Shown in pieces: positions 42,585 to 51,125 of a stretch of DNA of 64,000 nt. A model generated the notes under the pieces. The model searched no databases and had not been told where the DNA came from. It saw nothing but the letters and a program-made list of their open reading frames with translations. Origin of the DNA: Amycolatopsis coloradensis (GTDB lineage: Bacteria > Actinomycetota > Actinomycetes > Mycobacteriales > Pseudonocardiaceae); NCBI RefSeq assembly GCF_037997115.1, contig NZ_CP150484.1:7288610-7352609 (forward strand). Direction: 5' to 3'. How positions within the stretch are numbered: position 1 is the stretch's first letter; every line of letters begins with the position of its first letter. A program made the position numbers and the translations under genes.

Positions 42585-42926
42585 ATGTACGAAATCGACT
42601 TCGTCGAGTTCCCGTCGAGTTCGGCGGCGGGCTCGGGCGAATTCTTCGAAACGGCCTTTGGATGGACGGCGGCGGCGTACGGCCCGACGTACACCGACGT
42701 CCAGGGCGGCGGTGTGGTCTCGTTCGGTTTCCAGCAGGACACCGCGCGGCGGACGGCCGCGCCGCTGGTGACGATCCGCACCGACGACCTCGAACGGGCG
42801 AAGGATTCCGTCGAGGCCGCGGGCGGAGTCGTCACGGCCGAGCCGTTCTCGTTCCCCGGCGGGCGCCGGTTCCACTTCCGCGAGCCCGGCGGCGCCGAAC
42901 TCGCGGTGTGGTCCCCGGATTCCTGA
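42585..42926 (+). CDS. VOC family protein
   Basis: 113 residues. EIDFVEFPSSSAAGSGEFFE, GWTAAAYGPTYTDVQGGGVV and RRFHFREPGGAELAVWSPD give a glyoxalase-like fold. Reaction unknown. ATG 42585, 37 bp after the LexA-like gene. Ends 2 bp before a convergent DoxX-like gene. Confidence 0.88.
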   Translation: MYEIDFVEFPSSSAAGSGEFFETAFGWTAAAYGPTYTDVQGGGVVSFGFQQDTARRTAAPLVTIRTDDLERAKDSVEAAGGVVTAEPFSFPGGRRFHFREPGGAELAVWSPDS

Positions 42927-42928
42927 CC

Positions 42929-43276
42929 TCAAGCGGCGAAGCCGAGCACCAACGAGGCGGCGACGGGCGCCATGTACATCAGCGGGAACGCGACGTGCGA
43001 CGGCCAGCGCGCGCGGAGCACGGTGATCACGGCGCCGGCGAAGTAGAGCACCAGGCCGATCCCGGCCGCGACGCCGAGCACGGGCACCCACAGGCCGGCG
43101 ATCAGGCCGAGCGCACCCGCCGCCTTGGCGACGCCGAGCGGCGTCCACCAGCCGCGGGGAACGCCGTAGTCGGCCAGCGGCTGTACGACCCACTTGGCGC
43201 GGAAGAAGATCGAGGCGGCCGAGAAGGCGGCCATGATGGCTCCGACGACGGTGACGATGACATAGGCGGTGGTCAT
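42929..43276 (-). CDS. DoxX family membrane protein
   Basis: 115 residues with four hydrophobic helices (YVIVTVVGAIMAAFSAASIF, LGVAKAAGALGLIAGLW, GLVLYFAGAVITVLRARWPS, FPLMYMAPVAASLVLGF). The motif GVAKAAGALGLIAGLW is typical of DoxX-like proteins, linked to redox balance in mycobacteria. ATG 43276 behind GAGGAGAAACC. Confidence 0.85.
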   Translation of the reverse strand: MTTAYVIVTVVGAIMAAFSAASIFFRAKWVVQPLADYGVPRGWWTPLGVAKAAGALGLIAGLWVPVLGVAAGIGLVLYFAGAVITVLRARWPSHVAFPLMYMAPVAASLVLGFAA

Positions 43277-43361
43277 TTCGGTTTCTCCTCGGGTTCTCGA
43301 TGGTTCGCCGGGTTGACCCCCGCCGCTCGCCGGATGTGACGACCTGGCGGCGGAGGCGCCC

Positions 43362-43688
43362 ATGACCCATGTCACATCCCGGGACGGCACACCGATCGCC
43401 TGCGAACGGGCGGGCTCCGGGCCCGCCGCCATCCTGGCGGGCGACGGTCTCGACGACGGCTCCGAGAACCCTCCGCTCGTCCCGGAACTGGCCGGGCGGT
43501 TCACCGTGCTCAACTACGCGAGGCGAGGGCGAGGCGAAAGCGGCGACGCCCCGCCGTACTCGGCGCACCGGGAGATCGAAGACCTCGACGCGCTCATCAC
43601 GGCCGCGCTCCCGGACGCGACAAGGCGGATCGTGGCGGGGCAGAGCTACGTCGCCGATCCGAAGGTGTTCGCGGGCTTCTTCGCCTGA
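43362..43688 (+). pseudogene. Alpha/beta hydrolase with the catalytic centre deleted
   Basis: 108 residues. The N-terminus MTHVTSRDGTPIACERAGSG, VLNYARRGRGESGDAPPYS and REIEDLDALI is that of a normal hydrolase, but it passes directly from ALPDAT into RRIVAGQSYVADPKVFAGFF, which is a hydrolase C-terminus. The nucleophile elbow GxSxG and the acid are missing, so about 150 residues were lost in frame. Inactive as an esterase. Confidence 0.75.
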
Positions 43689-43721
43689 CTAGTTTTGGAG
43701 CAATCGTTCTCTTATTGTTTT

Positions 43722-43735
43722 AGAGCAAGTGCTCT
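43722..43735. promoter_or_regulatory. TetR-type operator
   Basis: AGAGCA (43722-43727) and TGCTCT (43730-43735), 14 bp before the TetR start. GAGCAATCGTTCTC at 43698-43711 is a related imperfect copy. Confidence 0.6.
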
Positions 43736-43749
43736 GTTACTGTCGCCCC

Positions 43750-44358
43750 ATGCCCCGGCCCCGCGTGCACGACCTGGACAGGCTGCTCGACGCGGCCGAA
43801 CGCCTCGTCGTCGAGACGGGCGCCCACGGAGTCACCGTCCGGTCCCTCGCGGCCGCCGCGGGAGTGTCCAACGGCACGATCTACCACGCCTTCGGCTCAC
43901 TCGGCGCCTTGCTGGCCCGCGTCTGGCTCCGTGCGGCGGGCGAGTTCCTCGACCTCCAGACCGAGCTGTCGGATCAAGCGGAAGACCCGGTCGAGGCGGT
44001 CACGGCCGCGGCGGGCACACCGGCCGCGTTCGCCGACCGGAGGCCGGAGGCGGCCCGCCTGCTCATCACCGTCAAGAAGGAAGACGTACTCGGCCCGCAG
44101 GTCCCCGACGACCTCGCGGGCGAACTCCTGGCACTCGACAAACGCCTGATCGCGCTCCTGGTCCGGCTCGCCGAGCGGCTCTGGGACCGGCGGGACGCGC
44201 AAGCCGTCGAGGTGCTGACCACCTGCGTGGTCGATCTGCCGAAAGCCCTGTTCCGCCGCGCGTTCGCCGCGGGCGAGCCGATCTCCGAAGACTCCCGCAC
44301 CCGGCTCACCGCCGCGGTCCGCGCCATACTCCTGCTCCCACCCCCACGAAAGGATTGA
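43750..44358 (+). CDS. TetR family regulator
   Basis: 202 residues. VETGAHGVTVRSLAAAAGVS then NGTIYHAFGSLGALLARVWL is the HTH. The ligand domain is unremarkable. Its stop is 1 bp before the start of the enoyl-CoA hydratase-like gene, so it heads a four-gene run (TetR, hydratase, sigma factor, hydrolase). Confidence 0.92.
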   Translation: MPRPRVHDLDRLLDAAERLVVETGAHGVTVRSLAAAAGVSNGTIYHAFGSLGALLARVWLRAAGEFLDLQTELSDQAEDPVEAVTAAAGTPAAFADRRPEAARLLITVKKEDVLGPQVPDDLAGELLALDKRLIALLVRLAERLWDRRDAQAVEVLTTCVVDLPKALFRRAFAAGEPISEDSRTRLTAAVRAILLLPPPRKD

Positions 44359-44359
44359 C

Positions 44360-45016
44360 ATGCCCACGCTGCGCCAAGACGCCCCGGTGTTCCTGCTGGA
44401 CCTCGGAGACGACGAGAACCGCTTCTCGCCCTCCTGGCTGGAAACCGTCCATTCCCAGCTGGACACCGTCGTCGCCTATCCGGATCCGGCCGTGCTGGTC
44501 ACCGTCGGCTCCGGGAAGTTCTACTCGAACGGCCTCGACCTCGAATGGCTCACCAGCAACCCCGCACAGGCCGCGCAGTACGTCGCCGACGTCCACGAAC
44601 TGCTGGCCCGCGTGCTCACCCTCGGCGTGCACACGGTCGCCGCGATCAACGGGCACGCGTTCGGCGCCGGGGCCATGCTGGCGATGGCGCACGACTTCCG
44701 GGTGATGCGCGCCGACCGCGGGTACTACTGCTTCCCCGAAGCGGATATCAACATCCCGTTCACGCCGGGGATGGCGGCGCTGATCCAGGGCAAGCTCACC
44801 CCCACCGCCGCGATCGCGTCGATGACCACGGGGCGGCGGTTCGGCGGGACGGACGCGCGTGACCTGGGGCTCGTCGACGCCGTCGCCGAGAAGCCCGCGC
44901 TGCTGGAGTACGCGACCGACCTCGTCCGCCCGCTGGCAGGCAAGGATCGCGGCACGCTGTCCGCGATCAAGACGACGATGTTCAGCCCGGCCGTCACCGC
45001 GCTTCGCGCCAAGTAG
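44360..45016 (+). CDS. Enoyl-CoA hydratase/isomerase family protein
   Basis: 218 residues, short for the crotonase family. VGSGKFYSNGLDLEWL is the first oxyanion segment and AINGHAFGAGAMLAMAHDFR the second. The usual two hydratase glutamates are not both evident (FPEADINIPFTPGM carries one), which fits a delta3-delta2-enoyl-CoA isomerase. Probably controlled by the adjacent TetR protein in fatty-acid metabolism. Confidence 0.9.
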   Translation: MPTLRQDAPVFLLDLGDDENRFSPSWLETVHSQLDTVVAYPDPAVLVTVGSGKFYSNGLDLEWLTSNPAQAAQYVADVHELLARVLTLGVHTVAAINGHAFGAGAMLAMAHDFRVMRADRGYYCFPEADINIPFTPGMAALIQGKLTPTAAIASMTTGRRFGGTDARDLGLVDAVAEKPALLEYATDLVRPLAGKDRGTLSAIKTTMFSPAVTALRAK

Positions 45017-45021
45017 CCGTC

Positions 45022-45969
45022 GTGCGCACCGACGACGCGGCGTTCGATCGCCTGGTCGAGCCGTTGCGCCGCGAGCTGCACGCCCACTGCTACCGACTGC
45101 TCGGCTCGGCCCACGACGCCGACGACGCCCTGCAGGACGCGCTCCTGCGAGCCTGGCGGGGGATGGACCGGTTCGAGGGCCGCAGCTCGATGCGCACCTG
45201 GCTCTACACCATCGTCACCCGCACCTGCCTGGACATCGCGGCCGCCCGCGGCAACCGGGCCTTGCCGATGGACCTGGGCCCGTCGAGCGAGCGAGTCGTG
45301 TTCGAAGACGCCCCGGCGACCGAGGTGGCGTGGCTCGGCCCGTACCCCGACGCACCGGACGCCAGGTACGAGCGGCGCGAGGCCGTCGAGCTGGCCTTCG
45401 TCGCCGCGCTGCAGCACCTGCCTGGCAACCAGCGGGCCGCGCTGGTGCTCTTCGACGTCCTCGGTTTCTCCGCCGCCGAAATCGCGTCCACAATGGACAC
45501 TTCGGTCGCGGCGGTGAACAGCGCGCTGCAACGCGCGCGGGCGATCGTGGCCGAGAAGGTCCCGGCGCCCGAGGGGCAGCGGAAGCTCGAAGACACCCGG
45601 ACACGCGAGATCGCGGCGGACTTCGCGTCCGCGCTGGAGCGTGGCGACGCCGACGCTCTCGTGGCGTTGCTGACCAAGGACGTCACCTGGTCCATGCCCC
45701 CGCTCATGCGCTGGTACAGCGGCATCGAGGCCGTGACCGGCTTCGCCGTCGCGGTCCCGCTGGGCCGGTGCCCGAGCTGGCGCACCGAGGTCCTCACCGC
45801 CAACGGGCAGCCTGCCGTCGCCTGCTACCTGGGCGAATCGGCCGACGCCGTCCATCGAGCCTGGTCCATCAACGTGCTTTCCCTGCGCGAAGACCGGATC
45901 CGCGGGATCACCTCGTTCCTCGACGCGGACCTGTTCGCGCGGTTCGGCCTTCCCCCGGCGAAGGCCTGA
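45022..45969 (+). CDS. ECF sigma factor with SnoaL-like C-terminus (SigG/SigX5-like)
   Basis: 315 residues. LHAHCYRLLGSAHDADDALQ and DRFEGRSSMRTWLYTIVTRT form region 2; PGNQRAALVLFDVLGFSAAE with SVAAVNSALQRARAIV form region 4. DFASALERGDADALVALLTK starts the SnoaL-like domain. It lacks the WLPEP and NPxKL motifs of ECF41, so it belongs to another group (SigG-like). No anti-sigma gene is adjacent. GTG 45022, 5 bp after the hydratase. Confidence 0.92.
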   Translation: MRTDDAAFDRLVEPLRRELHAHCYRLLGSAHDADDALQDALLRAWRGMDRFEGRSSMRTWLYTIVTRTCLDIAAARGNRALPMDLGPSSERVVFEDAPATEVAWLGPYPDAPDARYERREAVELAFVAALQHLPGNQRAALVLFDVLGFSAAEIASTMDTSVAAVNSALQRARAIVAEKVPAPEGQRKLEDTRTREIAADFASALERGDADALVALLTKDVTWSMPPLMRWYSGIEAVTGFAVAVPLGRCPSWRTEVLTANGQPAVACYLGESADAVHRAWSINVLSLREDRIRGITSFLDADLFARFGLPPAKA

Positions 45970-45971
45970 GC

Positions 45972-46766
45972 ATGCGCAAGAGGGTGTTGATCACGCTGAC
46001 GGTGGCCGTCACCATCGTCGGTGTGGTCTTCGGTGGCGCGTTCGCCTTCCAGCGCAAGCTGATCTACCTCCCCGAGGCAGGTCCGCTCGCCGGTGCCGCC
46101 GACGTCCTGCCCGGCGGCAGGGACGTCACGCTCACCACCGCGGACGGGCTGGGCCTGGCGAGCTGGTACTTCCCGGTCACCGGCGCGAAGGCGACCGTGC
46201 TGGTCGCGCCGGGCAACGCCGGGAACCGGTCGTACCGCGTGCCGATGGCCCGCGCGCTGACCGCGCGCGGGCTCTCGGTGCTGCTCTTGGACTATCGCGG
46301 ATACGGAGGCAATCCCGGAGAGCCGTCCGAGGACGGCCTCGCGCTGGACGTCCGTGCCGCGCAGGACTTCCTGGTACGCGAGGCCGGGACGCCGCTGATC
46401 TACTTCGGCGAGAGCCTCGGCTCCGCGGTCGTCACCGAACTGGCCGTCGAGCGGCCGCCGTCCGCACTCGTGTTGCGTTCGCCGTTCGCCGACCTCGCGT
46501 CGGTCGGACAGCGGCACTATCCGTTCCTGCCGGTCCGCTGGCTCCTGCGGGACGAGTTCCCGACGAGGGACAACGTCGCGCGGGTGAAGGCACCGGTGAT
46601 CGTCGTGTACGGCGCCGCGGACTCGATCGTCCCGGCCGAGCAGAGCCGCGCCGTGGCGCGGGCGGCCGGTGCCGAGGTGATCGAGGTCCCCGGCGCCGAT
46701 CACAACGATCCGGCGTTGTCCGACGGACCGGAACTGATCGGCGCCATCGCGGGCGCGGTTCGCTGA
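45972..46766 (+). CDS. Membrane-anchored alpha/beta hydrolase (BEM46-like)
   Basis: 264 residues. A single N-terminal helix (LITLTVAVTIVGVVFGGAFA) anchors it; the hydrolase domain has GNAGNRSYRVPMARAL, LLLDYRGYGGNPGEPSEDG, nucleophile Ser in YFGESLGSAVV, acid in VYGAADSIVP and the His in GADHNDP. Serine hydrolase on the outer face of the membrane or facing the cytosol; substrate unknown. Starts 2 bp after the sigma gene. Confidence 0.9.
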   Translation: MRKRVLITLTVAVTIVGVVFGGAFAFQRKLIYLPEAGPLAGAADVLPGGRDVTLTTADGLGLASWYFPVTGAKATVLVAPGNAGNRSYRVPMARALTARGLSVLLLDYRGYGGNPGEPSEDGLALDVRAAQDFLVREAGTPLIYFGESLGSAVVTELAVERPPSALVLRSPFADLASVGQRHYPFLPVRWLLRDEFPTRDNVARVKAPVIVVYGAADSIVPAEQSRAVARAAGAEVIEVPGADHNDPALSDGPELIGAIAGAVR

Positions 46767-46771
46767 CGGGC

Positions 46772-47758
46772 TCAGCCCCGGCTTGCGCTCCGGCCCAGTG
46801 ACAGGGAGTGGCCGGGGTTGAGCTTGCGGCCGAGACGGTCGGCCTTGGGCCAGCGGACGTCCGTCGCCCAGCCCGCCTTCTCGAACAGCCAGATCAGCCG
46901 CGCCGAGATGTCGAGCTGGCCACGGCGGACGCCGTGCCGGGCGCCGGTGGGGTCGGCGTGGTGGGAGTTGTGCCAGGACTCGCCCATCGAGGCGATCGCG
47001 AGCGGCCAGAAGTTCGCGGATTTGTCGCGGGCGGCGAACGGGCGGTCGCCGATCATGTGACAGAGCGAGTTCACCGACCAGGTGACGTGATGCAGCAGCG
47101 CCACGCGGACCAGGCTCGCCCAGAAGAAGGCGGTGACCGCGCCCCACCACGACATCGTGATCACGCCGCCGAGGACGGCGGGCGCGAGCAGCGTGACGAC
47201 GGTGAGCAGCGGGAACAGGCGATCGATCCGGGCGATGTCACGGTCGGCGAGCAGATCGGGGGCGAACCGCTGCGCGTTGGTCTTCTCGCGATCGAAAAGC
47301 CACCCCATGTGGGCGTGCCAGAAGCCGCGGGCCAGCGCGGCCGGGGTGGTGCCGAACCGCCACGGTGAGTGGGGGTCGCCCTCGCGGTCGGCGAAGGCGT
47401 GATGGCGCCGATGGTCGGCGACCCAGCCGATGACCGGGCCCTGCATGGCCATGCTGCCGGCGACCGCGAGGGCGATCCGCAGGCCGCGGTTGGCCTTGAA
47501 GGCGCCGTGGGTGAAGTAGCGGTGGAAACCGATGGTCACGCCGAGACCGGTGAGGAAGTAGAACCCGGCGGCCAGGCCGAGGTCCACCCAGCCGAGGCCC
47601 CAGCCCCACGCGAAGGGGACGGAGGCGGCGAGCGCCAGCAGGGGCACTACCGCGAACAGCTTGACGAGAAAGTTTTCGGTGGGGGTCTGCTCCCCGGACA
47701 GCAGGGGCTGTGGCGCCTGCCGCTCTTCGCTGTCCGGGTGTCTTAGAACTGAAGTCAT
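46772..47758 (-). CDS. Acyl-CoA desaturase (delta-9 type)
   Basis: 328 residues. Three histidine boxes are present: GFHRYFTHGAF, DHRRHHAFAD and SWHNSHHADP, binding the di-iron centre. Two pairs of membrane helices lie between them. It introduces the cis double bond into stearoyl/palmitoyl-CoA, like mycobacterial DesA3, with electrons from an oxidoreductase not in this window. ATG 47758. Confidence 0.95.
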   Translation of the reverse strand: MTSVLRHPDSEERQAPQPLLSGEQTPTENFLVKLFAVVPLLALAASVPFAWGWGLGWVDLGLAAGFYFLTGLGVTIGFHRYFTHGAFKANRGLRIALAVAGSMAMQGPVIGWVADHRRHHAFADREGDPHSPWRFGTTPAALARGFWHAHMGWLFDREKTNAQRFAPDLLADRDIARIDRLFPLLTVVTLLAPAVLGGVITMSWWGAVTAFFWASLVRVALLHHVTWSVNSLCHMIGDRPFAARDKSANFWPLAIASMGESWHNSHHADPTGARHGVRRGQLDISARLIWLFEKAGWATDVRWPKADRLGRKLNPGHSLSLGRSASRG

Positions 47759-47902
47759 ATCGTCGCTTCTTGTCGATGGCCAGGACTGGTATCGGCGGTG
47801 TCAGCCGATGTCACGGCGCGACGCACGGAACGCGACGCCCGCGACGAATTCTGCGCGAGCGTGCTTGGACAACACGACACCCAAAACGTTGGTCTTCTCC
47901 GG

Positions 47903-48124
47903 TCAACGAGCGGCGTCGGCCGAAGGTTCCGGTGTGGGATACGAGGGTTCGCGAAAAAGATCCCGGTATCGCTCACCTTGAGGGGTCGCGGGATCGTGAC
48001 GCTCGACCTGGGTGTCGAGCGGGTGGCTGAACAACGCACTGTCGGTGCTGTGAGTTTTGACGGTGAAACCTTTCGAAGGGACCGCGGGTCCGCGGTCTTC
48101 GGCGAGGCCGGGGGCGAATTCCAC
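47903..48124 (-). CDS. Possible small hypothetical protein
   Basis: In the 459-bp gap 47759-48217 this is the only frame that reads like protein: 73 residues from a GTG behind GAGGCG, ending YRDLFREPSYPTPEPSADAA. Its third-position GC is clearly lower than in neighbouring genes, so it may be foreign, decaying or not coding. Nothing else is visible in the gap except a direct repeat TGACA-N5-TGACA (minus strand, near 47800) that could serve the desaturase promoter. Confidence 0.3.
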   Translation of the reverse strand: MEFAPGLAEDRGPAVPSKGFTVKTHSTDSALFSHPLDTQVERHDPATPQGERYRDLFREPSYPTPEPSADAAR

Positions 48125-48217
48125 CCGCCTCGTGCCGGATCGGCGTCGCGCTGTGAAAGCCCGGCCATCCCCCACGATACACGCCCCGGGGCCGGAACCC
48201 CAGGGCGTCCGCATCGA

Positions 48218-49069
48218 TCAGCCGGGTGCCGTCACGTTGAGCGCCGCCACGAGCGTCCGCTCTTCGTGGGCGAAATGCGCTTCGAGCGTCCCCGCGAGCG
48301 CGTCGAACTCGTCGCGCAAGCGAACGGGGTCACTCTCACCGTGGACGTACCCCTCGACGAGCTTCCGGATCCGCTTCTGCAGGTCCGCGACGACGACATG
48401 GTCCTCCCCGAGTTCGGTCAACACCGGCGCGAGCGCCGGGAACCGTTGCGCCAGCATGGGAAACGCTCCCATGTCCTCGCCGGTATGATGTTCGGTCAAC
48501 GCCTCGCAGAACGAAACACAGTGCGCCCGCAGGGACTTCTCCATGAAGAGCGTGTCCGCACGCCCGGCCACGAGGTCGTCCACCCCGGCGCGCAGCGTCT
48601 TGAGCTCCTCCCGCAACCAGTCGTGGACCTCCACCAGGAAGTCCCCCAACCCCCGCACCCGGTCGTCGATCCGGTGCAGGATCACGACCGGCAGCACGCG
48701 CGTCGTTTTCGCCTGATACTCAGCGAAACCCGGCTCCGCGGCGACGATCTTCGCGAACAGCGCGTCACGCTCCGCCGCGGGCGGAACGGCCGCGACGGCC
48801 TCGTAGGTCTCGATCCCCGTCTCGATCGTGACCCGGTGGTCACGACGGATGTTGTGATACCAGCCCGGATGCGCCGGCGCCCCCATGTTCGAAGCGACGA
48901 CGACGATCTTGCCGTCGATTTCGAGATATCCCAGCGGATTCGTTCGCCGCTCACCACTCTTGGCGCCGATGGTGGTGAGCAGGATCAGCTGCCACCCCTC
49001 GAACATGCCGCCGAGCTTTCCCTTGCTCCGCCTGAATTCTTCGATCACCTGGTCGTTGAAGCCGGTCAA
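48218..49069 (-). CDS. F420-type (DDN-like) nitroreductase fused to a hemerythrin domain
   Basis: 283 residues. The first 140 (EFRRSKGKLGGMFEGWQLIL, TTIGAKSGERRTNPLGYLEI, VVVASNMGAPAHPGWYHNIR) form a split-barrel flavin/deazaflavin reductase of the DDN family. The last 130 contain the hemerythrin pattern H...EH (VEVHDWLREELKTL, FCEALTEHHTGEDM, GEDHVVVADLQKRI, EAHFAHEERTL), a di-iron oxygen or NO sensor. I chose a TTG at 49069 preceded by AAAGG because the upstream continuation (to 49180) is arginine-rich and unlike the family; that start is uncertain. Cytosolic redox enzyme, substrate unknown. Confidence 0.88.
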   Translation of the reverse strand: MTGFNDQVIEEFRRSKGKLGGMFEGWQLILLTTIGAKSGERRTNPLGYLEIDGKIVVVASNMGAPAHPGWYHNIRRDHRVTIETGIETYEAVAAVPPAAERDALFAKIVAAEPGFAEYQAKTTRVLPVVILHRIDDRVRGLGDFLVEVHDWLREELKTLRAGVDDLVAGRADTLFMEKSLRAHCVSFCEALTEHHTGEDMGAFPMLAQRFPALAPVLTELGEDHVVVADLQKRIRKLVEGYVHGESDPVRLRDEFDALAGTLEAHFAHEERTLVAALNVTAPG

Positions 49070-49479
49070 TGCGATCCTTTCCCGTCGATGTGTCGACAGG
49101 AGGGCGCGGAACCGCCACCGGAAGAGCGCACACGAGCCTGGACGCACCCGATTTTCGGGCGCATCGCATGGAGTCGTCATCCCACGACGCGGGGATGACC
49201 GAATACGAGAAACGGTGTGTGCCGATCTCTGGTGGCCGAGTAGCCGCTACCTCCATGCGTAGGCCCATACGGGGCTCGAGGACGACATTAGCACGGGACC
49301 GGGCCGATGCGCACCTGCCTTGCCTCGTGCGGTTGCCTTCACTTAAGAGAAAGACACTCTCCGCGCACTAAAGGCGCTTCGCCGCTTTAAGACCCCCTTC
49401 GCGGATGCCATTTTGGCAATTTCCCATGTTGGACTGTTTGAACTAGCGCAGGTGTTCGATTCGGAGTAGCTTCGGTGTT
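49070..49479. other. Intergenic region without a supported gene
   Basis: Promoter space for the divergent reductase-hemerythrin and HNH genes. I see a weak hairpin at 49371-49391 (TAAAGGCG ... CGCCGCTTTA) and a more AT-rich stretch at 49330-49440, but no gene or recognisable site. Confidence 0.6.
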
Positions 49480-50619
49480 GTGGCCAGCAACGATGTATCT
49501 CCGGGGACGTCCACCGTGTGGTGGCGCGTCGATACTGCAACGCTGCATGCCCGCAAGCAGGAATTGGAAGTCATCAAGCGTCGGGCGGATGCGGAGCAGA
49601 ACGCGATCCTGGCAGAAATCAATTCCCGCGGCGTTCGCGGATGCGGCGGGCATTCGACGTTGTCGGCGCTGATATTCGAGGACTTCTTGGTGACGGACAA
49701 GGAAGCCGGCGACCGCGCCGATCGGGTCCTCGCTTTGCATCCCGGCTCGGCTATCGGCGGAGACCCCGAACCACCGCTGGCCCCGTTGACCGCCCAAGCA
49801 GCCGCCGAGGGCGCGATCGGCGGGTCGCAGATCGACGCGATCATCCGCACCCTCGCCCGTATTCCGTCCACCGTGCCGGAGGAAGACGTACGAGCCGGAG
49901 AGAAGATCCTGGTCGAGTTGGCTCGGCGTGCGGGGCCGCGGCAGATCGCCCGTGCCGGACGCCGCCTGCTGGACGAACTCGACCCCGACGGCAAAGAACC
50001 CCGCAACGAAGACCCCAAAGACACCCGTCCAGAGTTGCGGTTCGTCAAACACCGCGACGGCACCCTCGGCCTGAAAGCCAGACTCGATCTCGAAACCTAT
50101 GCGCGGTTGAAGACCACCAGCTGGAACCTCCCCGGCCAAGCCGGGGAAGCCACGCACATCCTGGTCACCATGTCCTACGACGACCTCATCCGGGACCTCG
50201 GCGAAGCACACCTCGACCTCGTCGGGCCGATCAGTGCCACCGACGCGAGGATCCTCGCCTGTGATGCGCGGGTGCGCCCGGGTGTTCTCGGTACCGCGGG
50301 CGAACCGCTCGACATAGGGCGGTCGAAACGGACCGTGTCGCTGGCGCAGAAGTACGCGCTGACGATCCGCGACTGCGCCTTCCCCGGCTGCGATATGCCG
50401 GTACCCCGCTGTACGGCCCATCACATTGTTTTCTGGCGCCACCACGGCGAAACGAAGATCGACAACCTCGTGCTGCTGTGCACGAAGCACCACCGGTTGA
50501 TCCACCACAGCGAATGGAAGGTCCAGATCGCCCAGGACGGCCTGCCGGAGTTCACCCCGCCCGCCTACCTCGACCCCACCGGAACACCCAGGCGCAACAC
50601 CATGCACCTCAGGACATAG
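49480..50619 (+). CDS. DUF222/HNH endonuclease (13E12-like)
   Basis: 379 residues. The N-terminal DUF222 domain includes EGAIGGSQIDAIIRTLARIP and RAGPRQIARAGRRLLDELDP. The HNH nuclease is at the end: IRDCAFPGCDMPVPRCTAHH, then IVFWRHHGETKIDNLVLLCT and KHHRLIHHSEW. Such proteins are the coding part of the 13E12 repeats scattered in mycobacterial genomes and behave like mobile genes. Codon use is a little lower in GC than the surroundings. GTG 49480. It is followed by a cluster of palindromes. Confidence 0.92.
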   Translation: MASNDVSPGTSTVWWRVDTATLHARKQELEVIKRRADAEQNAILAEINSRGVRGCGGHSTLSALIFEDFLVTDKEAGDRADRVLALHPGSAIGGDPEPPLAPLTAQAAAEGAIGGSQIDAIIRTLARIPSTVPEEDVRAGEKILVELARRAGPRQIARAGRRLLDELDPDGKEPRNEDPKDTRPELRFVKHRDGTLGLKARLDLETYARLKTTSWNLPGQAGEATHILVTMSYDDLIRDLGEAHLDLVGPISATDARILACDARVRPGVLGTAGEPLDIGRSKRTVSLAQKYALTIRDCAFPGCDMPVPRCTAHHIVFWRHHGETKIDNLVLLCTKHHRLIHHSEWKVQIAQDGLPEFTPPAYLDPTGTPRRNTMHLRT

Positions 50620-50730
50620 GCCGACCCGATCGGCCCCTTCGGTCGCGCCCCCTTGAGGGAAGTCGAACTTGTCGCCACATGTCCAACTGTCCACAAGAGA
50701 CCCCTGGTCGAGCCCAAATAAAGGGGGACC

Positions 50731-50770
50731 GTGAGTGATGAGGAGCGTTAGAACGCTACTCATCACTCAC
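50731..50770. repeat. Palindromic element F (20-0-20)
   Basis: Arms 50731-50750 and 50751-50770 pair at 18 of 20 positions with no spacer; outer ends are GTGAGTGATGAG and CTCATCACTCAC. It lies 111 bp after the HNH stop. A different sequence from elements A-D but a similar overall size. Confidence 0.85.
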
Positions 50771-50980
50771 GACCCCAGGCAGAAGGGTACCTAGGGATAT
50801 CAACACACACCCAGAGTGTCCATTGTGGATACAGAAGGTAGGGCTGGCCGCCTCGCCCAGTCCGGGACCATGCCGCGAAGGCCTCTCCGCACTTGATGCC
50901 AGCGTAGAAGGCCCGGTGTGCGGGCGGGCTTGGTCACACCTGGCCTAACTCGATAGCCCAACGCCCCCATCTCCGCCACG

Positions 50981-51001
50981 TTGCGAAAGAGGCTTTCGCA
51001 A
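50981..51001. repeat. Palindromic element G (9-3-9)
   Basis: Perfect arms TTGCGAAAG and CTTTCGCAA around AGG. Third of the structures in the 506-bp convergent gap 50620-51125; the remaining sequence there contains no gene that I can support. Confidence 0.75.
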
Positions 51002-51042
51002 CACGACCGACCCGCTCGCCCGACCGCCCATCAGAACCCGGC

Positions 51043-51089
51043 GTGAAGGGCCCTTTCCCCGCATCAGATGCGAGGAAAGTCCCCTTCAC
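51043..51089. repeat. Palindromic element D (23-1-23)
   Basis: Arms 51043-51065 and 51067-51089 pair at 20 of 23 positions. The outer core GTGAAGGGCCCTTTC resembles elements A-C, and the arm length equals that of A and B. It ends 36 bp before the convergent GNAT stop. Confidence 0.85.
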
Positions 51090-51125
51090 CCCTGCCCCAA
51101 CGAGCCACGAAACCCGGAGGAACCC

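Noticed and set aside
48124..48214. Longer start for the possible small protein at 47903
   Set aside because: The added residues are arginine-rich and there is no ribosome site before 48214.
50620..51125. Prophage or insertion-sequence remnant
   Set aside because: No integrase, transposase or terminal repeats of the right form were found; only short palindromes.
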